The notes below the pieces were generated by a model. It saw only the letters and a program-made list of their open reading frames with translations. It was not told the origin of the DNA and made no database searches. This document shows positions 1 through 9,207 of a stretch of DNA of 64,000 nucleotides, in pieces. Made by a program: the position numbers and the translations under genes. Location of the stretch: the NCBI GenBank assembly GCA_900316965.1, contig ONEY01000006.1, positions 20,815 through 84,814 on the forward strand. The letters are read 5' to 3'. Position 1 is the first letter of the stretch, and every line of letters begins with the position of its first letter. Source of the DNA: an uncultured Bacteroidales bacterium. Lineage in GTDB: Bacteria; Bacteroidota; Bacteroidia; Bacteroidales; P3.

Positions 1-103
1 TGAGTCCCGGCGACATCGAAATAATCGAGTCCTGCTGAGCTTTTACCGTCAACAAGGGCGTGACAGCCATCAACAAGATAATTATCAGTCGTTTCTTATT
101 CAT
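1..103 (-). CDS. N-terminus of a secreted protein, cut by the window edge
   Basis: Only the first 34 codons are in the window. They begin at the ATG whose complement is at 101-103 and read MNKKRLIIILLMAVTPLLTV and onward to an AQ-type cleavage region (VKA-QQD). This is a typical Sec signal peptide of a Bacteroidota periplasmic or outer-membrane protein: two lysines, a hydrophobic run, then A-Q. It lies downstream of radA in the same direction with a 63-base gap, so it may or may not be cotranscribed. Nothing can be said about function from so little sequence. Confidence 0.6.
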   Translation of the reverse strand, partial: MNKKRLIIILLMAVTPLLTVKAQQDSIISMSPGL

Positions 104-166
104 ATTATTCTGTTTTACTTATAAACGAATAATTTCGATTTTTATTTTTTAGCACACCATAAAATA

Positions 167-1549
167 TCAAGCAAAAAGAGCCCGGAACGCCTCTTCGATA
201 ACAGAGATCTCAACAATATCAATACCAAAACGTTTCTTTACAACACCTTTAGTGTTGTACTTTGATACGAAAATCTTTTCAAAACCAAGTCTGTCAGCTT
301 CGGAGATACGGTGTTCGACACGGCTTACAGGACGAACCTCGCCGCTAAGGCCCATCTCGGCTGCGAAACAATAGCGCGGAGATATTGGAATGTCGACATT
401 GGAGGAGAGTATGGAACAAGCCACTGCAAGGTCGATGGCTGGGTCGTTGACACGTATTCCTCCAGCAATGTTAAGGAATACATCCTTGGCTGCAAGTTTG
501 AAACCGCAACGTTTTTCTAGGACGGCGAGTAGCATGGACAAACGGCGGAAATCAAAACCATTGGCATTTCGCTGAGGTGTGCCGTAGACAGCCGACGAAA
601 CCAGCGACTGAACCTCTATAAACATAGGTCGTGCTCCTTCGAGAGTGGCTGCGACTGAACAACCGCTCAAGTTCTCGTCGCGTTGCGAAAGCAGAAATTC
701 AGAAGGATTAGACACCTGCCTGAGTCCGTCGCCCAGCATTTCAAAAATACCCATTTCGGCCGTTGAGCCGAAACGATTCTTTAACGAACGCAACAAACGA
801 TAGCCATAGTTGCGGTCGCCCTCAAACTGAAGCACACAGTCGACAATATGTTCCATAACCTTTGGACCGGCTAGATTGCCGTCCTTTGTTATGTGCCCCA
901 CCAAAAGAACAGGCACGGCATTCTCTTTGGCATAGCGCTGGAACTCTGCCGTACATTCACGGATCTGAGATATGCTGCCTGCCGACGAATCGATATTCTC
1001 CGTGCAAATGGTTTGTATAGAATCTACAATAAGCAAATCGGGGTGAACCTCATCAACATGCTCGAAGATGCGCTGTGTGACAGTCTCCGAAACGACAAAG
1101 CATTCGCCTTGACAAACTTCACCCGACTGCATAATGCGGTCTGCGCGCATCTTAATCTGCTGCTCACTTTCCTCTCCACTAACATAAAGTATGCGTTTGC
1201 CGGGAATGGCAAGGGCTGTCTGCAGTAGTAATGTCGACTTGCCAATGCCTGGCTCTCCTCCAAGCAAAAGTAACGAACCTGGCACTATACCGCCACCCAA
1301 AACCCTATCAAATTCGGCGCATCCGGTAGGTATACGTACCGTCTCGTTGGTAGAAACCTCGTGAATAAGCTTTGGCTTAGTAGAGGTTATCCCAGATCGC
1401 GACTTGGCAGTCACTAATGGTGATTTGGCAGCTTGAACCACCTCTTCTGTAAAGGTGTTCCATTTACCGCACTCAGGACATTTACCGAGCCAAGAGCTAC
1501 TTTGGTAGCCACACTCTGAGCAGAAAAAAAATGATTTTGTCTTAGCCAT
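167..1549 (-). CDS. radA: DNA repair protein RadA (Sms)
   Basis: RadA is a RecA-like ATPase and branch-migration helicase that helps process recombination intermediates. Visible in order: an N-terminal four-cysteine zinc finger (CSECGY then CPECGKW), a Walker A motif GGEPGIGKST near residue 95, a Walker B strand (LLIVDSIQT), the RadA-specific KNRFG motif near residue 255, and a C-terminal Lon-protease-like domain (LNIAGGIRVNDPAIDLAVA). I place the start at the ATG whose complement is 1547-1549 because MAKTKSFFFC is the usual RadA beginning. An in-frame ATG at 1585 would add 12 unconserved residues and overlap the upstream U32 gene. The length of about 460 residues is normal. It follows the U32 gene closely and is probably cotranscribed with it. 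Confidence 0.95.
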   Translation of the reverse strand: MAKTKSFFFCSECGYQSSSWLGKCPECGKWNTFTEEVVQAAKSPLVTAKSRSGITSTKPKLIHEVSTNETVRIPTGCAEFDRVLGGGIVPGSLLLLGGEPGIGKSTLLLQTALAIPGKRILYVSGEESEQQIKMRADRIMQSGEVCQGECFVVSETVTQRIFEHVDEVHPDLLIVDSIQTICTENIDSSAGSISQIRECTAEFQRYAKENAVPVLLVGHITKDGNLAGPKVMEHIVDCVLQFEGDRNYGYRLLRSLKNRFGSTAEMGIFEMLGDGLRQVSNPSEFLLSQRDENLSGCSVAATLEGARPMFIEVQSLVSSAVYGTPQRNANGFDFRRLSMLLAVLEKRCGFKLAAKDVFLNIAGGIRVNDPAIDLAVACSILSSNVDIPISPRYCFAAEMGLSGEVRPVSRVEHRISEADRLGFEKIFVSKYNTKGVVKKRFGIDIVEISVIEEAFRALFA

Positions 1550-1571
1550 TTCTGTTATTTTACACCCAACG

Positions 1572-2810
1572 TTAAAACTCATCAACTATTTGGTCGATTC
1601 GGTAGAGTTTATCGCCACGATGCAGAGTCTCAGAAGTTGCGAAACTGAATCGGTCGCCCTGTTTCACCTCTGGTACTGGGTCTCGATCAAGACGTAGTTC
1701 TGTCACCGTGGCGCGATATACGCCAGTTGTTTCACCAATGACCATAATTTCGTCGCCAGGACGAAGAGTCTGAGCTGTCTGCATTTGTGCCTCTGCTACA
1801 CTAATGCGGCCAAAGAAGTTGCGCACCAAACCAAGGTATACCTTATTCTCGGTTGCTTGACTTCCATACCGTTCCGTCCACTCTCCCATCTTGCGACCCA
1901 AATAGTAGCCTTCCCAAAAGCCTCTGTTGAAGACTGTGGAGAGCCTTTTTTTCCATTCGGCAATGCGGTTCTGGGAATAAGTGCCGTCGGCTATGGCGGC
2001 GACGGCCTCCTTATAGCATTCTGTTACAGTCTTTACGTAGTCGGCGCTTCGTCCACGACCCTCAATTTTGAGAACTTTGACACCTGCATGGACAATCTTG
2101 TCGAGAAAATCGATGGTGCACAGATCCTTTGGCGACATAATATACTTGTTGTCAACTACCAATTCCAAATCCGACTCTAGATCTTTGACCAAATACTCGC
2201 GACGGCACAATTGAAGACAGGCTCCTCTATTGGCGCTATAGTTATAATTGTCAAGACTAAGATAGCATTTGCCACTAACCGACATGCAGAGAGCACCATG
2301 TGCGAAAATCTCAATTTGCACAAGCTCACCCTTAGGACCACGAATATCGTTATCGCGAATAAACTGCGTTATCTCCGCCACCTGGCGCAAAGGCAACTCA
2401 CGTGCCGTAACCATCACATCGGCAAAACGGGAATAGTAACGGACTGCTTCTACATTGCTAATATTGCACTGGGTAGAGATATGGACCTCAATGCCAATAT
2501 GGTTGGCATAGGTTATAACGGCCATATCACTGGCAATGATGGCGCTGACACCTACACGCTTGGCGGTGTCGAGGAGCGTATGCATTTCCTCGATTTCATT
2601 ATTGTAGATTATAGTATTGACCGTCAGATAGGTGCGCACAGAATGACTGTGAGCGATAGAACATATCTTTTCTAGATCGTCGAGGTTGAAATTGTTGGCT
2701 GAACGTGAGCGCATGTTAAGATTGCCCACGCCAAAATAAACAGCGTCAGCACCTGCTTGAATAGCAGCAGACAGAGACTCATAGGAGCCAACAGGAGACA
2801 TTATTTCCAA
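1572..2810 (-). CDS. Peptidase U32 family protein (TrhP/RlhA type)
   Basis: The 412-residue protein begins MEIMSPVGSYESLSAAIQAG and continues with GADAVYFG, the signature opening of the U32 TIM-barrel family. A conserved cysteine-rich stretch (CMSVSGKCYLS, then RGACLQLCRREY) near residues 170-210 matches the cluster-binding cysteines of the tRNA/rRNA hydroxylation members (YegQ/TrhP, YdcP/RlhA). A KIEGRGRSADYV motif follows near residue 245. Family knowledge suggests prephenate-dependent hydroxylation of tRNA uridine-34 or of an rRNA cytidine rather than proteolysis, but the sequence does not decide which RNA is modified. It lies just upstream of radA with only a short gap to the chosen radA start. 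Confidence 0.85.
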   Translation of the reverse strand: MEIMSPVGSYESLSAAIQAGADAVYFGVGNLNMRSRSANNFNLDDLEKICSIAHSHSVRTYLTVNTIIYNNEIEEMHTLLDTAKRVGVSAIIASDMAVITYANHIGIEVHISTQCNISNVEAVRYYSRFADVMVTARELPLRQVAEITQFIRDNDIRGPKGELVQIEIFAHGALCMSVSGKCYLSLDNYNYSANRGACLQLCRREYLVKDLESDLELVVDNKYIMSPKDLCTIDFLDKIVHAGVKVLKIEGRGRSADYVKTVTECYKEAVAAIADGTYSQNRIAEWKKRLSTVFNRGFWEGYYLGRKMGEWTERYGSQATENKVYLGLVRNFFGRISVAEAQMQTAQTLRPGDEIMVIGETTGVYRATVTELRLDRDPVPEVKQGDRFSFATSETLHRGDKLYRIDQIVDEF

Positions 2811-2904
2811 AGCACAAAGAGTTTAAATAGTTATTATAACTTGTTGTTTACATTAATATTATATCAGAGTCAAACCATAATCTCATCTCAGCGACATCGT
2901 CATG

Positions 2905-3735
2905 TCACTTCATTCCTCTCGCCTGCTTGATGCTTTCGTAGGCCTCATTAATTTCTCTAAACTGGGCTTCAGCATTACGTTTCACCTCTTCACCCAAGCC
3001 CTCCACTTTGTCGGGGTGGTACTTCATAGCCATTCTACGATAAGCCTTCTTGACCTCTTCGTCGGTGGCACTGCTGTTAATGCCAAGCACAGAATAGGGA
3101 TCTTTGCCAGAAGAATACGTAGTATTACCACGTGAATAGCCTTCCGAAGAGCTATAGCGTGAAGCGGTATGGCGCGACGAGATTGAGATAAAATCGCTCA
3201 TACTTATGCCCAATCCGTTGGAGATTGTCCGCAAAAGTAGCTGCTCGGGGCTAGACACGTCGCCATCGCTACCGGCAATACTGAAAAGGAAATCAAGCAT
3301 GTGGTAGCGTGTGGTATAGTCGGTATTGACCTTTATTTGACGACAGAGATCCTGAACGGGTATCTTTTGATCCTTGAGATCGCGCAAACGTAATAGCAGT
3401 TCCTTTCCTCTTTCTTCACCATAATTGCTAAGCAGGAAGCGCTTAACCATGTCGAGCTCTGATTTTTTGACTACACTATCGGCATTCATCACAGCCGCAA
3501 TGAGCACCAGCAATGCAGCCGACAAATCAGCGTCGTTGCCTGTATTTTGATAACGCCAGTGCGACCATTTCTGGTTTGAAGACGACGAGTTGTAGTTTCC
3601 GCTATTGATACGTTGACCACCCATGTCATCTGTTTTGTTCTCAAGTTTTTTCCCAACAAGATAGCCTATAATGGCTCCAACAGGACCCATCATTGTCCAT
3701 CCAAGACCAGTCAATATCCATTTACCTATTCCCAT
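2905..3735 (-). CDS. TerB-like and DnaJ domain protein (DjlA-like)
   Basis: This is a 276-residue co-chaperone-like protein. The N-terminus is a glycine-rich hydrophobic segment (residues about 5-28, with GPVGAIIGYLVG) that may insert in or associate with the membrane. Residues about 75-180 resemble a TerB / DjlA central helical domain (LLVLIAAVMNADSVVKKSEL). Residues about 210-275 are a complete J-domain with the HPD tripeptide (MKYHPDKVEG). DjlA-type proteins recruit DnaK to substrates at the membrane; the client is unknown here. It stands alone on the minus strand, with 94 bases to the U32 gene downstream and 67 bases to the AsmA-like gene upstream. Confidence 0.85.
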   Translation of the reverse strand: MGIGKWILTGLGWTMMGPVGAIIGYLVGKKLENKTDDMGGQRINSGNYNSSSSNQKWSHWRYQNTGNDADLSAALLVLIAAVMNADSVVKKSELDMVKRFLLSNYGEERGKELLLRLRDLKDQKIPVQDLCRQIKVNTDYTTRYHMLDFLFSIAGSDGDVSSPEQLLLRTISNGLGISMSDFISISSRHTASRYSSSEGYSRGNTTYSSGKDPYSVLGINSSATDEEVKKAYRRMAMKYHPDKVEGLGEEVKRNAEAQFREINEAYESIKQARGMK

Positions 3736-3802
3736 TTACATAGATAGTTTTGTATAGTTGTATAATTTCACTAAATCATGAAATAATATTTAGGACTCAT
3801 TT

Positions 3803-6061
3803 TTACTCTACGTCATTACCGACCTCTTCATTATTTTTCATCTCTGAATTGATGACATAACCCGACCTGTCGACAGCATTTTCGAGAGCACCTATCTTTA
3901 GTTGTCTCTCTGTTACACCCTGTTCAGAGAAAAACCTTCTGACAAAATCGTTGCGATGATTGGCCAAAATCTCAAGACTCGACTGAGCCGCTTCACGAGG
4001 ATAGAGTTTGTCAGCAAGTCGCTGGACATCCTTGTCGCTCGGCTTGCGGGATGAGATTCCTTTGCGATGTAGGAATGCAACAAATCCGGTATCTTTAACT
4101 GATATTTGGCTAACTTCATCATAAAGAAAACCTTGAGGCAGAATCGCCGACTTAGCTTTTTCAGGATGCTTTGTCATGTAGTATTCTTCCTTGAGAAGAT
4201 ATAGACTTTCCTGCTTGTACGACTGTGCCATATTGATTTGTGGCACCAGTGTTATGACGATATTTGTATCGTATTGAAGCACATCCACAATCTTGTTAAG
4301 GACACTATATTGTTCAGAAGTCAAGGGTACATTTAGGGGATTATATGCTATGAAGTCGAGCTCTCCTGTTTGACCCAATGCCTTGGCGACGGCTCGGAAT
4401 GGCGAAGTGGCCACCTTGACAATAAGGTTACCCAAAGTCTTCCATACAATTTTCATGTATGAGAACTCGGGAGAGTCAATGTTGCCTTTGACGGGAACAT
4501 CAAGTTCTACCTTGCCATCCTTGTCCTTCAATACGTATAGGGCTGCCTTAAGGGGTATGTTGACTTCAGCGTCGACATCCTTACGTTTTTCGCCGACCTC
4601 AGGATTGAAGAGGTCAACTTTGTTGATACCTTCTAGCTGACTGTAAATAATTTTGTTGTCGCTAGTGAACGAAAATGTACCATCGGTAAATGGCGAACCC
4701 AGGTAGGCGACAGAGTACGGAGAAAGGTCTTTCAGCTGCAGATTTCTGATGTTCAACACCAAACTTTGATTTTGTTTCCAATTATCAATGTTGCCATGCC
4801 AACGCACCATCATAGTTCCACCATGAGGCAGCATAGCAAGAATTCGGGCATTGTTGTCTCCACTGGTAGAGATATTTTCGGCGGCAATGTTAATTTTCTT
4901 TACAGGAAATGAGAATTTGTCAGGCAGAGTATTGTCGTTGTACGTAAACTCGGCATCGTTGACAGCGAAATGGCCCACATTAAGTTTGAATGGCTTTGTT
5001 TCAACGGGTTTATTGTTTTCAGTAACCTCTACCTTTTCAGGCTCAGCATTGCTCTCCGACGACGAAGATGTTGAGAAAAGGCGAGAGAAGGTGTTGCCGT
5101 CGCTATAAAGATCAAAATGAGACGACAGGCCATCAAGAATTACCGACTTTATATCATATAGATTGTCGTCAATGCTAATTTTATTGAGCACCACGGCAAG
5201 TTTGTTAAAGGATGCTACCGACTCATTCTTTTTGTCGCGGATGTCCACACCTTTTATAGCAAGTTTGCCGGTGATGACCATCTTCATTATGTCGCCAAGA
5301 TTGCCGTTAACATCTATATCCGCGTCGAGAAGTCCATCCATTTTACCCACATTCATGATATCTGCAAGATAGGCTTTTGCATTAGAAATGGCGAACTTTT
5401 CAAGTTGGAGGTTGACTTTAAAATCATTATTCTCCATGTTCATTGACGCTTCAGTTCGCAACACACCTCCATCAGCAAGCTGCAGTGCCAATCCTGCGTC
5501 AGTATTCTCTGCACCATCAAAGTACACACCAGGTATTTTGACATTCAAATTCTTCAAATCCCATTCACTTCCCAAGCCTGCGTCGGCATAATAGACCTCG
5601 CCATCACTAAGTCTGATATTGTAGAAACCCAGTTTCCAAGCGCTCGAAGTAGTGTCTGTGTCGGGTTCTTCCTCGTCGGAGGCAAAATGGTCTATTATCG
5701 AACTGAAATTGAAACGGTCTTTATTCTGAATCACCCTGACATGAGGTCCGGCCAAAGTTATATGACGAACATATAGCTCACTTCGAAGAAGCTTACGCAA
5801 CTTGACCGAGACGTCGAGGGTGTCAAACGAAAAGAAAGAGGTAGTATCGTCATCTTCGTATACTGTCATGTCATAGATACGCACCCTACCTGCCAACAGA
5901 TTGGCACGAAGTTTTTCCACATGAATTTCGCGTCCTATTAGTTCTTTGCCATGTTTATTGACATAACCTTTGGCTATAGGAGACACTAAAAATAGCGCCA
6001 ACACGAGAAGAGCAAGAAGCGAAGCAACTATTATAAGTGTGATTTTCAACCACTTTTTCAT
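3803..6061 (-). CDS. AsmA-like / DUF748 envelope protein
   Basis: The 752-residue protein is anchored by one N-terminal membrane helix (residues about 6-28, LIIVASLLALLVLALFLV) with the rest exported. The opening domain with VNKHGKELIGREIHVEKL is the AsmA-type start. It is followed by long beta-rich repeating segments (GVYFDG, DADIDVNGNLGDIM, FNKLAVVLNKISID) typical of the repeating-beta-groove family that bridges the periplasm and is linked to lipid transport. A DUF748-like stretch (LQLKDLSPYSVAYLGSPFTDGTFSF) lies near residues 430-460. The C-terminal third holds an OmpA-like or charged helical tail (LNKIVDVLQYDTNIVITLVP). No catalytic motif is visible. A role in phospholipid transport or outer-membrane assembly is inferred from the family. 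Confidence 0.75.
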   Translation of the reverse strand: MKKWLKITLIIVASLLALLVLALFLVSPIAKGYVNKHGKELIGREIHVEKLRANLLAGRVRIYDMTVYEDDDTTSFFSFDTLDVSVKLRKLLRSELYVRHITLAGPHVRVIQNKDRFNFSSIIDHFASDEEEPDTDTTSSAWKLGFYNIRLSDGEVYYADAGLGSEWDLKNLNVKIPGVYFDGAENTDAGLALQLADGGVLRTEASMNMENNDFKVNLQLEKFAISNAKAYLADIMNVGKMDGLLDADIDVNGNLGDIMKMVITGKLAIKGVDIRDKKNESVASFNKLAVVLNKISIDDNLYDIKSVILDGLSSHFDLYSDGNTFSRLFSTSSSSESNAEPEKVEVTENNKPVETKPFKLNVGHFAVNDAEFTYNDNTLPDKFSFPVKKINIAAENISTSGDNNARILAMLPHGGTMMVRWHGNIDNWKQNQSLVLNIRNLQLKDLSPYSVAYLGSPFTDGTFSFTSDNKIIYSQLEGINKVDLFNPEVGEKRKDVDAEVNIPLKAALYVLKDKDGKVELDVPVKGNIDSPEFSYMKIVWKTLGNLIVKVATSPFRAVAKALGQTGELDFIAYNPLNVPLTSEQYSVLNKIVDVLQYDTNIVITLVPQINMAQSYKQESLYLLKEEYYMTKHPEKAKSAILPQGFLYDEVSQISVKDTGFVAFLHRKGISSRKPSDKDVQRLADKLYPREAAQSSLEILANHRNDFVRRFFSEQGVTERQLKIGALENAVDRSGYVINSEMKNNEEVGNDVE

Positions 6062-6085
6062 CTTTTCATTATTTTATTTAAAGAG

Positions 6086-6093
6086 CAAAAATA
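6086..6093 (-). promoter_or_regulatory. Candidate Bacteroidota -7 element for the AsmA-like gene
   Basis: Reading the minus strand, the octamer TATTTTTG fits the Bacteroidota -7 consensus TAnnTTTG exactly and lies 24 bases upstream of the ATG. A matching TTTG -33 box is not present at the ideal distance, so this is supported only by the -7 match and its position. Confidence 0.4.
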
Positions 6094-6328
6094 ATAAAAA
6101 AAACAGAATCCTATGGAAAGGTGATGTGAGATGATTTCGTTTTTTGTTCTAACCATATCAATCAACTCTCTGACTTAAACAGACTTTGACTGCCAAAAAA
6201 GGTATAAACAGCAAGAATACCACAGAAATCATACTCGTATCTATATTTTCCATAAACATCTGAAATCACTACGCCTGCAATTGTTTTATCGGAACGACTG
6301 TTTGTAATCAAAATAGTAACGTTATTAC

Positions 6329-6364
6329 TTTGCATTAAAAGTATCGATGTTTTTCGTAAATTTG
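6329..6364 (+). promoter_or_regulatory. Candidate promoter of the ispD operon
   Basis: TTTG at 6329-6332 and TAAATTTG at 6357-6364 match the Bacteroidota -33 and -7 boxes. The spacing of 24 bases is a little longer than the usual 19-21. The -7 box ends 43 bases before the chosen ispD ATG. Confidence 0.5.
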
Positions 6365-6407
6365 CATTTGATTTTTACATTTGAAACAATACAACATACA
6401 TATTGAT

Positions 6408-7109
6408 ATGCAAACAATTGCCGTCATTCTTGCAGGTGGTACAGGAAGCAGGATGAATGCTGAAATACCAAAACAGTTTTTAACACTCGACGATGGTAGA
6501 ACCATATTAGAGCATTCCGTATATGCCTTTGAAAGAAATGATATAATCGACGAAATATGCATTGTTTCTCATCCCGATTGGATTGAGAAAACCAAAGAGA
6601 TTGCAAACCAAAATGGCTGGCAAAAAGTGAAGCATATCGTCGCCGGAGGCAGTGAGAGATACCTCTCAACATTGGCAGCCATAGAATGCTATATCGAAGA
6701 TGCTGACGAACATTTTAACATAATTCTTCACGACGCAGCTCGCCCATTTGTGTCGCAAAAAACAATAATTGAAACAGTAGAAGCATGCAAACAGTATGGA
6801 GCAGCGGCAGCAGGCATACCTTCGACCGACACCATTTGGCAAGTCAACGTGTTCAACTCCACAATAATGCGCATTCCTGAACGCAGCCAAATGTGGCAGG
6901 CTCAAACTCCGCAAGCGTTCCGGTTTGACATACTGAGAGATGCCTACCAAAGAGCGCTCCAAGACCCTCAACTAGCGGCCACCGACGATTGTGGGGTTGT
7001 TGCCCATTACATGCCTGAAATAAAAATACACATTGTTAAAGGATCACCCGACAACATAAAAATCACTTATAAAAACGACACCAAGAAACAAATCAATCCT
7101 GAGCAATGA
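6408..7109 (+). CDS. ispD: IspD/TarI-family cytidylyltransferase
   Basis: The enzyme transfers CMP from CTP to a sugar-alcohol phosphate. Most likely it makes 4-diphosphocytidyl-methylerythritol in the MEP isoprenoid pathway. The N-terminal nucleotide loop reads AVILAGGTGSRM, followed by PKQF, HDAARPFV, the AQTPQAF motif and a TDDCGVV/VKGSPDNIKIT C-terminus. I use the ATG at 6408, directly before the AVILAGG strand; a TTG at 6381 would add nine residues. The loop wording and the TDDCGVV motif are also close to TarI (ribitol-phosphate cytidylyltransferase), but no tarJ-like reductase is nearby, so IspD is preferred. The stop overlaps the next gene's start as ATGA, implying translational coupling. 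Confidence 0.75.
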   Translation: MQTIAVILAGGTGSRMNAEIPKQFLTLDDGRTILEHSVYAFERNDIIDEICIVSHPDWIEKTKEIANQNGWQKVKHIVAGGSERYLSTLAAIECYIEDADEHFNIILHDAARPFVSQKTIIETVEACKQYGAAAAGIPSTDTIWQVNVFNSTIMRIPERSQMWQAQTPQAFRFDILRDAYQRALQDPQLAATDDCGVVAHYMPEIKIHIVKGSPDNIKITYKNDTKKQINPEQ

Positions 7110-8227
7110 AAGCAAAAGTTTTATTCGACCATCTTGACGCCACTTTTCTTCCTGAATACCAAGAAACTTACGACAATGCGGGATTCCTTATCGGCGATGG
7201 TAACACTGAGATTAATGGTGTCCTAGTCGCTCTTGATGTAACCGATGCCGTAGTCGACGAGGCAATCGCAAAAGGTTTCAATGTCATCGTTAGCCACCAT
7301 CCCATTATTTTTGGCGGAATAAAGAGGATAACAACATCGAACCCAACAGGGCAACTAATAACAAAACTCATAAAAAACAACATAGCGGTATATGCCGCCC
7401 ATACCAACCTCGACAATCTACAGTGTGGCGTCAACGGCATACTTGCCGAAAAGATAGGTCTGTGCCAATGTCAAATATTGCGTCCAATGGATGGCGTTCT
7501 GCGTAAATTGGTGACATACGTACCCATCTCGTACGCCGACAATGTAAGGTCGACTCTGTTCGCCGCTGGTGCCGGACACATTGCTTCCAATAGCCAATCG
7601 AGTTACGACTGCTGCAGCTTCAACAGCGATGGTGAAGGGACTTTTCGAGCAGGCAATGGAAGCAATCCTTTCTGTGGCGAGATAGGGCACCTGCATCACG
7701 AAAAAGAGACACGAATAGAGGTGATATACGAAAAACGCATAGAGCGCCAACTATTGCAACAACTTCGAGAAGCACACCCCTATGAAGAACCCGCAATCGA
7801 CTGTTTTGCTCTCACCAACCCAATGCCTACCGTTGGATCGGGTATGATAGGTTTTTTACAACAAGCCATGACACTTGTCGATTTTTATGAAATGGTCAAA
7901 AAGAAACTGAATCTACCATTCATACGCACCTCTAAAGAATCATCGTCCAACACATTACGTTCTGTAAAAAAAATCGCAATTTGCGGCGGTGCCGGGGGAT
8001 TCCTATTGAACGATGCCAAAGCCAAACATGCCGACATCTTTTTGACTTCCGACCTAAAATACCATGATTTCCAAGCAGCGGCAAACGACATTATTCTCGC
8101 CGACATAGGACATTTTGAAAGCGAACAATTTGCAAAAGAAATAATATATCGCACAATATCAGAAAAATTTTGTAACTTTGTCTGCCAAATTTCAAGCCAT
8201 GGCAACAGCTATATCAGTTATATGTAA
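7106..8227 (+). CDS. Nif3-like dinuclear metal centre protein (DUF34)
   Basis: The 373-residue protein is the long form of the Nif3/YbgI family. A core of two Nif3 halves carries the metal ligands: SHHPIIFGG near residue 64, AHTNLDN near residue 97, and DIGHFESEQ near residue 335. An inserted domain at about residues 125-235 is the PII/CutA-like insertion of the larger family members (HPYEEPAIDCF). The family is associated with GTP cyclohydrolase-like or metal-insertase roles, but its biochemical function is not settled. The start overlaps the ispD stop by four bases. The zinc-ribbon gene follows 72 bases later, an arrangement common in Bacteroidota. Confidence 0.9.
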   Translation: MKAKVLFDHLDATFLPEYQETYDNAGFLIGDGNTEINGVLVALDVTDAVVDEAIAKGFNVIVSHHPIIFGGIKRITTSNPTGQLITKLIKNNIAVYAAHTNLDNLQCGVNGILAEKIGLCQCQILRPMDGVLRKLVTYVPISYADNVRSTLFAAGAGHIASNSQSSYDCCSFNSDGEGTFRAGNGSNPFCGEIGHLHHEKETRIEVIYEKRIERQLLQQLREAHPYEEPAIDCFALTNPMPTVGSGMIGFLQQAMTLVDFYEMVKKKLNLPFIRTSKESSSNTLRSVKKIAICGGAGGFLLNDAKAKHADIFLTSDLKYHDFQAAANDIILADIGHFESEQFAKEIIYRTISEKFCNFVCQISSHGNSYISYM

Positions 8228-8299
8228 TTAATAAATAAAGAGATATAACACCAATGCTGTTGCAATACCATCTGTAAAAAAAACAAAAATAATCATACA

Positions 8300-9139
8300 A
8301 TGGCAAAAAAAGTCACAACCAAAAAAGAAACCTCACAAGAGTCCGCTGCCATAAACCAGCAGAATGAAAACATCGCCCGTCAACTTGATGTCGACATCGC
8401 CGTCGAAAAAAGACTCGTAGCACTCTACACCCTTCAAACCGTAGATTCCGAGATTGACAAAATCAAAATCATTCGTGGCGAACTGCCTCAAGCCATCCAA
8501 GACCTCGAAGACGAAATTGCCGGTCTCGAAACCCGTATTCAGAACTTCAACAACGACATCGCTGAAACAAACCAGAGAATTGCCAACGAGAAGAACGAGA
8601 TTGCTGAGCATGGCGAGATGATCAAAAAATACCAAAAGCAGCAGGATAACGTGCGCAACAACCGTGAATTCGAAGCCATCAACAAAGAGATAGAATACAA
8701 AGACCTTCAGATTCAACTCTGCGAGCGTCATCTCAAAGAAGCCAATGCCCACATCAAAGAGGTTCAACAGCACATTTCCGCCGCTGAGCTTTTGCTTGAG
8801 AACCGTCACAAAGACCTTCAAATCAAAAAAGACGAGCTCGAGGACATCACCAAAGAGACCGAAAAAGACGAGCAACGCCTACGCGCCAAATCGGAAGAAC
8901 AAGAACAATTTATTGAGCCTCGCTATCTGACAGCCTACAAACGCATACGCAAAGCTGCCCGCAACGGTCTTGCCGTCGTTACCATCGACCGTGACGCCTG
9001 TGGCGGATGCTTCAGCAAAATACCACCACAACGCCAAACCGAAATCAAGATGCACAAAAAGGTTATCGTATGCGAACACTGCGGTCGTATACTTGTCGAT
9101 GACGACATCGCTGAACGCGCAAAAGCCACTTTAGCATAA
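8300..9139 (+). CDS. Coiled-coil protein with C-terminal C4 zinc ribbon
   Basis: The 279-residue protein has a long antiparallel coiled coil at about residues 30-210, rich in K, E, Q and D with heptad leucines (LEDEIAGLETRIQNF, EINKEIEYKDLQIQLCE). A zinc ribbon follows, made of CGGCFSKIPPQRQ near residue 234 and CEHCGRIL near residue 257. This matches the CT398/CdsZ-like zinc-ribbon family. Such proteins are proposed to bind nucleic acid or to act as chaperone-like adaptors; no enzymatic residues are seen. It follows the Nif3 gene in the same direction and is probably part of the same transcript. Confidence 0.85.
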   Translation: MAKKVTTKKETSQESAAINQQNENIARQLDVDIAVEKRLVALYTLQTVDSEIDKIKIIRGELPQAIQDLEDEIAGLETRIQNFNNDIAETNQRIANEKNEIAEHGEMIKKYQKQQDNVRNNREFEAINKEIEYKDLQIQLCERHLKEANAHIKEVQQHISAAELLLENRHKDLQIKKDELEDITKETEKDEQRLRAKSEEQEQFIEPRYLTAYKRIRKAARNGLAVVTIDRDACGGCFSKIPPQRQTEIKMHKKVIVCEHCGRILVDDDIAERAKATLA

Positions 9140-9207
9140 AAATTTGTCAATCTGACATACAAGGGAAAAAGCATCACCTCGCTATACAAATAAAACTTAA
9201 TAATCAC

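Larger units (their letters stand above)
6062..6407. other. Divergent intergenic region between the AsmA-like gene and ispD
   Basis: This AT-rich stretch of 346 bases without a gene separates two divergent transcription units. It holds a candidate minus promoter element close to the AsmA-like start (6086-6093) and a candidate plus promoter close to ispD (6329-6364). I see no convincing hairpin or RNA gene in the remainder. Confidence 0.6.
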
